NCBI GenBank assembly: GCA_023393575.1
Contig: JAEWKX010000104.1
Coordinates: 1-11,192, forward strand
Reading direction: 5' to 3'
Length of the DNA stretch: 11,192 nt
Origin: Pseudomonadota bacterium
Lineage (GTDB): Bacteria; Pseudomonadota; Alphaproteobacteria; Rhizobiales; Rhizobiaceae
The position numbers and the translations under genes are program-made. A model generated the notes under the pieces. It was not told the DNA's origin and ran no database searches. It saw only the letters and a list, made by a program, of their open reading frames with translations. This document shows, one piece after another, positions 6,959 through 11,192 of the stretch. Numbering within the stretch: the first letter of the stretch is position 1; each line of letters opens with the position of its first letter.

Positions 6959-7167
6959 TCGGCGATCTCTTCCTGGGTGACGGGCTGACGTCCTTCGCGT
7001 TCTCGGATGATGGTCTCGATGAGTTCGGCCTTGCCCATGGCTTGTCCTATCCCCGACAGCCTTGCCACCGGCGCATCTCCGCGCACGAGCAGGACATCCT
7101 CCCCGGCCTCGACCTTCGCCAGCAGTTCGGCGAGATTTGCGTCTTCGATCTTCACGGTGATCGTCAT
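6934..7167 (-). CDS. Phd/YefM-type antitoxin partner of VapC
   Basis: 77 residues from the ATG at 7165-7167, with GGAG ten bases upstream. The N-terminal half, NLAELLAKVEAGEDVLLVRGDAPVARL in pattern, is the Phd/YefM DNA-binding fold. In such antitoxins it dimerises and represses the toxin-antitoxin promoter. The C-terminal half (about 45-77, rich in Glu and Lys: ETIIREREGR, TQEEIAEWKQ) would wrap around and block VapC. It ends ATG-TAA, 25 bases inside the toxin gene. Antitoxin-first order with overlap is standard for these modules. A 64-base gap separates it from the end of purN, so it may be read from its own promoter or by run-through from purMN. Confidence 0.87.
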   Translation of the reverse strand: MTITVKIEDANLAELLAKVEAGEDVLLVRGDAPVARLSGIGQAMGKAELIETIIREREGRQPVTQEEIAEWKQIGRM

Positions 7168-7231
7168 TGGCGTCGCGCTCCAGCAGCCCACGCAGGATAG
7201 GCGCGGCAGCCGCAGGCGTCAATGAAACGGA

Positions 7232-7909
7232 TCAGAGCCCGCCGGACACCAGCCTCTGCTCCGCAAGCCCCGTCATCGCGGATGGCGTTGTCACCGCCCG
7301 TCCGTCCTCCATCCGCACGCTCCCTTCGGCGACCAGCCTGAGCGCCAGCGGATAGAGCTGGTGCTCCACCGTCAGAACCCGCGCCGCCAGCGTATCCGCC
7401 GTGTCGGACGCCAGCACGGGCACCGCGGCCTGCGCCACGATCGGGCCTTCGTCCATGCCCTCGGTCACGAAATGCACGCTGCAGCCGGCGATCTTCATGC
7501 CGGCGTCGATGGCGCGCTGGTGGGTGTGCAGGCCGGGAAACAGCGGCAGCAGGGAAGGGTGGATGTTGAGGATGCGTCCTTCGTGGCGCCGGATGAAATC
7601 TGCGGAGAGCAGCCGCATGTAGCCCGCCAGGCAGATGAGGTCCGGCCGGATCTCGTCGAGCGCCGAAAGGATTGCCGCCTCGTGCGCCGCCTTGTCCGGA
7701 AAATCCCTGCGCTCGAAGACGCGCGTCGGAACGCCGAGCGCCTCGGCCTTGGCAAGCCCCCCGGCAGTGGCCTTGTCGGAGATGACGCAGGCGACCGCCG
7801 CCGGCCAGGCCGCCGCTGCCCAGGCCTTGGCGAGCGTCAGCATGTTGGCGCCGCCCCCCGAGATCACCACGACGAGGCGTTTGCGGTGGAAGGCTCCGGC
7901 AGGTGTCAT
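7232..7909 (-). CDS. purN: Phosphoribosylglycinamide formyltransferase PurN
   Basis: 225 residues. PurN transfers the formyl group of 10-formyl-tetrahydrofolate to GAR, giving FGAR, in de novo purine synthesis. The phosphate-binding loop is VISGGGANM (15-23). The catalytic residues are N115 and H117 in NIHPSLLP and D153 in GMDEGPI. The loop LAGYMRLL (94-101) contacts folate, and HQLYPLAL (183-190) is conserved. At 225 residues it is slightly longer than E. coli PurN (212), through short ends. Start: ATG at 7907-7909, overlapping the purM TGA as ATGA. This order (purM then purN) and overlap are typical and imply coupled translation. No clear terminator hairpin follows its TGA at 7232-7234. Confidence 0.96.
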   Translation of the reverse strand: MTPAGAFHRKRLVVVISGGGANMLTLAKAWAAAAWPAAVACVISDKATAGGLAKAEALGVPTRVFERRDFPDKAAHEAAILSALDEIRPDLICLAGYMRLLSADFIRRHEGRILNIHPSLLPLFPGLHTHQRAIDAGMKIAGCSVHFVTEGMDEGPIVAQAAVPVLASDTADTLAARVLTVEHQLYPLALRLVAEGSVRMEDGRAVTTPSAMTGLAEQRLVSGGL

Positions 7910-8979
7910 AGGTTGAGAGAGCCCTGGTAGATAACGCCGGTGCGCTCGTCCTGGCGGGTGACCATCCTGCCGAGGGGCACGACGATTTCACCTTCCGACG
8001 AGAGGATATCCGTAACCATCTGCACGTCATCCGCTGCAACGACCGCGATCATGCCGATGCCGCAGTTGAAGGTGCGAAGCATCTCCTTAGCCTCGACGCC
8101 GCCGGTGTCCGCGAGCCACGAGAAGACCGGCGGAACGGGTATCGAGTCGAGATCGATCTCCGCCGCGAGGTTCGCCGGCAGCACGCGCGGGATGTTCTCG
8201 GGAAAGCCGCCGCCCGTGATGTGCGCCAGCGCCTTGATCGCACCTGTTTCCCGGATGGCCTTGAGCAGCGGCTTGACGTAGATCCGGGTCGGCGTCAGCA
8301 GCGCTTCCCCGAGGCTCTTGTCTTCCGCGAACGGTGCGGCGTCTCCCCAGGCGAGTTTCGAGAGCGAAACGATTCTGCGCACCAGTGAAAAACCGTTGGA
8401 ATGGACGCCGGAAGAGGTGAGTCCGAGGATCATGTCGCCGGCCGCCATGTCTCCCACCGGCAGCAACTGCCCGCGCTCGGCCGCCCCGACGGCAAAGCCT
8501 GCGAGATCGTAGTCTCCGCCCGCATACATGCCGGGCATCTCGGCCGTCTCGCCGCCGATCAGCGCGCAGCCGGCCTGGCGGCAGCCCTCGGCAATACCCT
8601 GGACGATTGCCGCCCCCTGATCGGGGTCGAGCTTGCCGGTGGCGAAATAGTCGAGGAAGAACAGCGGTTCGGCACCCTGCACCACCAGGTCGTTGACGCA
8701 CATGGCGACCAGGTCGATGCCGACGGTCTCGTGGCGGTCGGCATCGATCGCGATCTTCAACTTGGTGCCGACGCCGTCGTTGGCGGCCACCAGCACCGGA
8801 TCGGTGAAGCCCGCGGCGCGCAGGTCGAAAAGGCCGCCGAAGCCGCCGATCTCGCCGTCTGCGCCGGGCCGACGCGTCGAGCGGACGGCCGGCTTGATCT
8901 TCTCGACCATCAGGTTCCCGGCATCGATGTCGACGCCGGCATCGCTATAGGTGAGGCCGTTCTTGCCCATCTCGCTCAT
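7906..8979 (-). CDS. purM: Phosphoribosylformylglycinamidine cyclo-ligase (AIR synthetase) PurM
   Basis: 357 residues, against 345 in E. coli. PurM closes the imidazole ring, FGAM + ATP to AIR, in the cytoplasm. Seen in order: the N-terminal [11 protein letters not shown] (9-19), GGFGGLFDL (45-53), the ATP/substrate motif [12 protein letters not shown] (66-77), [12 protein letters not shown] (87-98), [14 protein letters not shown] (139-152), [16 protein letters not shown] (186-201), and [16 protein letters not shown] (253-268). All are characteristic, and the protein looks complete. Start: ATG at 8977-8979 with GGAG seven bases upstream. The frame stays open to a GTG at 9018, but the extra residues show no family character. 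It is the first gene of the purM-purN unit and is divergent from the permease. Confidence 0.97.
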   Translation of the reverse strand: MSEMGKNGLTYSDAGVDIDAGNLMVEKIKPAVRSTRRPGADGEIGGFGGLFDLRAAGFTDPVLVAANDGVGTKLKIAIDADRHETVGIDLVAMCVNDLVVQGAEPLFFLDYFATGKLDPDQGAAIVQGIAEGCRQAGCALIGGETAEMPGMYAGGDYDLAGFAVGAAERGQLLPVGDMAAGDMILGLTSSGVHSNGFSLVRRIVSLSKLAWGDAAPFAEDKSLGEALLTPTRIYVKPLLKAIRETGAIKALAHITGGGFPENIPRVLPANLAAEIDLDSIPVPPVFSWLADTGGVEAKEMLRTFNCGIGMIAVVAADDVQMVTDILSSEGEIVVPLGRMVTRQDERTGVIYQGSLNL

Positions 8980-9086
8980 CGCCTGTCTCCGCTCGCTAAG
9001 CTTCGACGGCCATTGCACGGGATGCGGCCTGATGCAAGCGCCGGGCCTTCGTTTGCAGGGGAAACCGGCAAGTAGCCGCCCGCATA

Positions 9087-9116
9087 CTTGACCGTCGCGG
9101 CGACGCCATCCTATCG
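9087..9116 (+). promoter_or_regulatory. Candidate sigma-70-type promoter of the permease-hdaA unit
   Basis: CTTGAC at 9087-9092 matches the rhizobial -35 consensus fully. CTATCG at 9111-9116, 18 bases on, matches the first four bases of the -10 consensus CTATAT. The start codon is 35 bases further, with AAGGA eight bases before the ATG. On the other strand of the same 172-base divergent gap I see only a weak pair for purM (CTTGCA, 17 bases, CAATGG). A TTGCA/TGCAA inverted pair (9013-9017, 9033-9037) lies within the purM leader side. Confidence 0.5.
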
Positions 9117-9151
9117 GTGTCGGAACGCGGCCATCACCAAGGAAGACAGCG

Positions 9152-10294
9152 ATGCCCTACCCCATCAGCGGAGCGAGCCTGCGCCGTCACATCCTGTTCT
9201 GGGTGGCGGCGCTGCTCGTGTTCATCGTCTTCCTCTGGGCTTTCCGCTCGATCCTGCTGCCCTTCGTCGCCGGCATGGCGCTCGCCTATTTCCTCGACCC
9301 GGTGGCCGATTGGCTGGAGCGGCGGGGCCTGAGCCGCATGATGGCCACGGTGGTGATCCTCGTCTGCTTCGTGCTTCTGTTTGCCTTGTCGCTGATGATC
9401 ATCATCCCCGTCATCGTCAGCCAGTTGAACGACTTTGCGCAGGCCCTGCCGGGTTACGTCGGAAAGCTGCAGGAACTGATCGCCACGCCGGACGCCTTCC
9501 TGCCGGACTGGCTGAGTGCGCAGATCGAGACTGCGAAGCAGAACTTTTCGAACGTGATGTCGGAGGGTGCCGGTTTCATTGCCGGCCTGTTGCGGCAGAT
9601 CTGGGCTTCGGGGAAGACGCTGCTCGACGTGGTGTCGCTGCTGGTGGTGACGCCGGTCGTCGCCTTCTACATCCTGCTCGATTGGGACAATATGGTCTCC
9701 AAGGTGGACAGCTGGGTTCCACGTACGCAGACGGAGACCGTGCGTCAGCTCGCCCGCGAAATGGACGGCGCCATCGCCGGTTTCGTGCGGGGACAAGGAT
9801 CGATCTGCCTGGTCCTCGGCATCTTCTACGCCGTCGGACTGTCGCTCATCGGGCTCAACTTCGGGCTGTTGATCGGTTTTGTCGCCGGCATGATCAGTTT
9901 CATCCCCTATGTGGGTTCCTTTGTCGGGCTCGCATTGTCGCTCGGCGTTGCCGTTGTCCAGTTCTGGCCGGATTATACCTGGATCGTCGCGACGGCGGCG
10001 GTGTTCTTCGCCGGCCAGTTCATCGAGGGCAACATCCTGCAGCCGAAGCTGATGGGCTCGCGGATCGGCCTGCACCCGGTCTGGCTGATGTTTGCGCTCT
10101 TCGCCTTCGGGGCGATATTCGGCTTCGTCGGCCTGCTCATCGCCGTGCCGGCCGCCGCCGTGGTCGGCGTGCTTGTGCGCTTCGCCCTGTCGCGGTATCT
10201 TGACAGCGACCTCTATCACGGGCGGTCGGCGACACTTCCGTGGGAAGATGCGCACCCGCCGCAGGGGCCGGAGCATCCCCGGGACAAGCCATGA
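9152..10294 (+). CDS. AI-2E family transporter (PerM-like permease)
   Basis: 380 residues. An N-terminal hydrophobic pair (about 13-31 and 33-48) with [29 protein letters not shown] is the family hallmark. Further membrane segments lie at about 64-92, 158-176, 217-268 and 277-290. The conserved block [10 protein letters not shown] (251-260) is followed by [19 protein letters not shown] (293-311) and [19 protein letters not shown] (323-341). The C-terminus is a hydrophilic tail rich in His, Pro and Asp. The family (UPF0118) includes the AI-2 exporter TqsA and Na+/H+ antiporters, so the substrate cannot be assigned; a quorum-sensing role should not be assumed. Start: ATG at 9152 with AAGGA eight bases upstream. 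Its TGA overlaps the hdaA ATG. Confidence 0.92.
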   Translation: MPYPISGASLRRHILFWVAALLVFIVFLWAFRSILLPFVAGMALAYFLDPVADWLERRGLSRMMATVVILVCFVLLFALSLMIIIPVIVSQLNDFAQALPGYVGKLQELIATPDAFLPDWLSAQIETAKQNFSNVMSEGAGFIAGLLRQIWASGKTLLDVVSLLVVTPVVAFYILLDWDNMVSKVDSWVPRTQTETVRQLAREMDGAIAGFVRGQGSICLVLGIFYAVGLSLIGLNFGLLIGFVAGMISFIPYVGSFVGLALSLGVAVVQFWPDYTWIVATAAVFFAGQFIEGNILQPKLMGSRIGLHPVWLMFALFAFGAIFGFVGLLIAVPAAAVVGVLVRFALSRYLDSDLYHGRSATLPWEDAHPPQGPEHPRDKP

Positions 10295-10998
10295 CCGACA
10301 CGACTGAGCGCAACCGGCAGCGCCACGAGCAGCTGCCGCTTGCCTTTACCTATGATCCGGCGACCGGCCGCGACGATCTGCTGGTGTCCGAGCGGCTGAG
10401 CGCCGCCGTCTCCATCGTCGATGCCTGGCCGCACTGGCCCTCGCCGGTGGTCGTCCTGGCGGGGCCGGTCGGTTCCGGCAAGTCGCATCTCGCCGCCATC
10501 TGGCGGGAGCGGAGCGGCGCCACTCCCATCCACCCGAGCGCGGGCTCCGGTGCGGCGGCCGTGGCGGCGGCCGGCTCGGTCCTGTTCGAGGATGCCGAGC
10601 GGCAGGGCTTCGACGATACCGAGCTTTTTCACGTCATCAACAGCGTCCGCGAGAACGGCCACGGCCTGTTGATCACCTCGCGGCTGTGGCCGATGTCCTG
10701 GCCGGTCACGCTGCCCGACCTGCGCTCGCGGCTGAAGGCCGCCACGGTGGTCGAAATCGGCGAGCCGGACGAGGAACTGCTCGCCCAGGTGATCGTCAAG
10801 CTCTTCGCCGACCGGCAGCTTTACATTGATGACAAGCTTGTCGGCTATATCGTCACCCGGATGGAACGCTCGCTTGCCGCCGCGCAGACCATTGTCGGGA
10901 GGCTCGACCGGCTTGCCCTTGGTCGTGGCACGCGGATTACCCGGCAGCTTGCGGCGGAAGTCCTGAACGAGGTCGGAAATACCGTCGACGACGATTGA
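10291..10998 (+). CDS. hdaA: DnaA regulatory inactivator HdaA (DnaA-like AAA+ protein)
   Basis: 235 residues, close to E. coli Hda (about 233). A sliding-clamp-binding motif, QLPLAF (14-19), is followed by Walker A GPVGSGKS (58-65), a Walker B-like VLFEDAE (97-103), sensor I LLITSR (126-131) and the arginine-finger box LPDLRSRL (141-148). The C-terminal helical lid ends with [13 protein letters not shown] (216-228). It lacks the DnaA DNA-binding domain IV. With the clamp, Hda proteins stimulate hydrolysis of DnaA-bound ATP and so prevent re-initiation of replication. The stretch between Walker A and B is short and Ala/Gly-rich. Start: ATG at 10291, overlapping the permease stop (ATGA), so expression depends on the permease transcript. 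An open extension upstream to GTG 10240 lies inside the permease gene and is not needed. Confidence 0.92.
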   Translation: MTDTTERNRQRHEQLPLAFTYDPATGRDDLLVSERLSAAVSIVDAWPHWPSPVVVLAGPVGSGKSHLAAIWRERSGATPIHPSAGSGAAAVAAAGSVLFEDAERQGFDDTELFHVINSVRENGHGLLITSRLWPMSWPVTLPDLRSRLKAATVVEIGEPDEELLAQVIVKLFADRQLYIDDKLVGYIVTRMERSLAAAQTIVGRLDRLALGRGTRITRQLAAEVLNEVGNTVDDD

Positions 10999-11027
10999 CT
11001 GTCATAGTTCCGTCGCCAAACTGTAAT
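10999..11027 (+). promoter_or_regulatory. PHO-box-like array (PhoB binding site) upstream of ppk
   Basis: Three 7-base units occur at exact 11-base spacing: CTGTCAT (10999-11005), CCGTCGC (11010-11016) and CTGTAAT (11021-11027), separated by 4-base AT-leaning spacers AGTT and CAAA. The first unit is a perfect PHO half-site and the first two make the standard 18-base box. The array begins immediately after the hdaA stop codon and ends 30 bases before the ppk ATG. TGTAAT (11022-11027) could double as a -10 element. PhoB control of ppk under phosphate limitation is known in other bacteria; binding here is inference. Confidence 0.7.
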
Positions 11028-11057
11028 AACGGCCGGAGGGTCACTGGGGGCGATGGA

Positions 11058-11192
11058 ATGGATTTGACGACGGAGACACATCAGCAGCACGACGAGGCTT
11101 CGGGCAGCGACGATCTGCCGACAAGCCCGGATCGTTTCATCAACCGCGAATTCTCCTGGCTGCAGTTCAATCGCCGCGTTCTCGAAGAGACG
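11058..11192 (+). CDS. ppk: Polyphosphate kinase PPK1 (3' end outside window)
   Basis: Only the first 45 codons are present. After a variable polar leader of about 24 residues comes [21 protein letters not shown] (25-45). This matches the start of the PPK1 N-terminal domain; E. coli has the EKELSWLSFNERVLQEA-type sequence there. PPK1 polymerises the gamma-phosphate of ATP into polyphosphate, reversibly. Catalytic histidines lie beyond the window. Start: ATG at 11058 with GGGGG seven bases upstream. Another ATG five bases earlier is out of frame and stops after four codons. It follows hdaA on the same strand by 59 bases, with a PHO-box-like array between, so it may be read both from the hdaA transcript and from its own phosphate-responsive promoter. 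Confidence 0.92.
   Translation, partial: MDLTTETHQQHDEASGSDDLPTSPDRFINREFSWLQFNRRVLEET

Noticed and set aside
8977..9018. GTG start at 9018 for purM
   Set aside because: The ATG at 8979 has GGAG at ideal spacing, and the extra 13 residues lack PurM character.
9013..9037. TTGCA/TGCAA inverted pair and a GATGC direct repeat (10-base spacing) upstream of purM as an operator
   Set aside because: The repeats are only five bases long and imperfectly arranged. I know of no matching regulator, so chance is a fair explanation.
8401..9075. Plus-strand open frame opposite purM
   Set aside because: Opposite a gene with unmistakable PurM motifs; the antisense translation matches nothing I know.
9134..10276. 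Minus-strand open frame of about 380 codons opposite the AI-2E permease
   Set aside because: The translation is rich in His, Asp, Arg and Gln with no domain; the plus strand carries all signature motifs of the permease.
9152..10294. Quorum-sensing (AI-2 export) role for the permease
   Set aside because: The family name covers transporters of many substrates, and nothing in the sequence or neighbours points to AI-2.

Overview
The window looks like core chromosome of a high-GC alphaproteobacterium of the Rhizobiales, most likely Rhizobiaceae (Rhizobium, Sinorhizobium/Ensifer, Agrobacterium or Shinella type). This rests on the run purN-purM, divergent AI-2E permease, hdaA, ppk, on the Omp25/RopB-type barrel protein, and on CTTGAC-type promoter elements. 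I recall this order from rhizobial genomes but could not check it. Most of the window is housekeeping or metabolic. I see no phage, IS element, CRISPR array, tRNA or rRNA.

Layout. (1) Bases 1-473: the C-terminal part of an Omp25-like outer-membrane beta-barrel protein, followed by a strong hairpin terminator. (2) Bases 533-1806, minus strand: a secreted RNase T2, then a glutathione S-transferase 26 bases downstream. (3) Bases 1893-2837, plus strand: a UPF0104/MprF-flippase-like membrane protein. It converges on rlmJ (2834-3700, minus), and both genes use one CTAG palindrome for their stop codons. (4) Bases 3784-5922, plus strand: a molybdopterin oxidoreductase broken by a single in-frame TAG at 4711-4713. 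Its final TGA overlaps the ATG of a nudK-like Nudix hydrolase (5919-6509). (5) Bases 6533-7167, minus strand: a small Phd/VapC toxin-antitoxin pair between nudK and the purine genes. (6) Bases 7232-8979, minus strand: purM then purN, overlapping by ATGA. (7) From 9152, plus strand: an AI-2E family permease overlapping hdaA by ATGA, then the first 45 codons of ppk, with a three-unit PHO-box-like element in the hdaA-ppk gap.

How the genes relate. purM and purN encode the consecutively named GAR-transformylase and AIR-synthetase steps of purine synthesis and are translationally coupled. hdaA (replication-initiation control) shares a transcript with a permease. ppk (polyphosphate synthesis) has its own apparent phosphate-starvation control element. 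The oxidoreductase and nudK appear co-transcribed.

The items most worth a second look are the nonsense codon in the otherwise intact oxidoreductase, the PHO-box array before ppk, and the toxin gene without an ATG start. I found no convincing sign of a previously undescribed multi-gene system.
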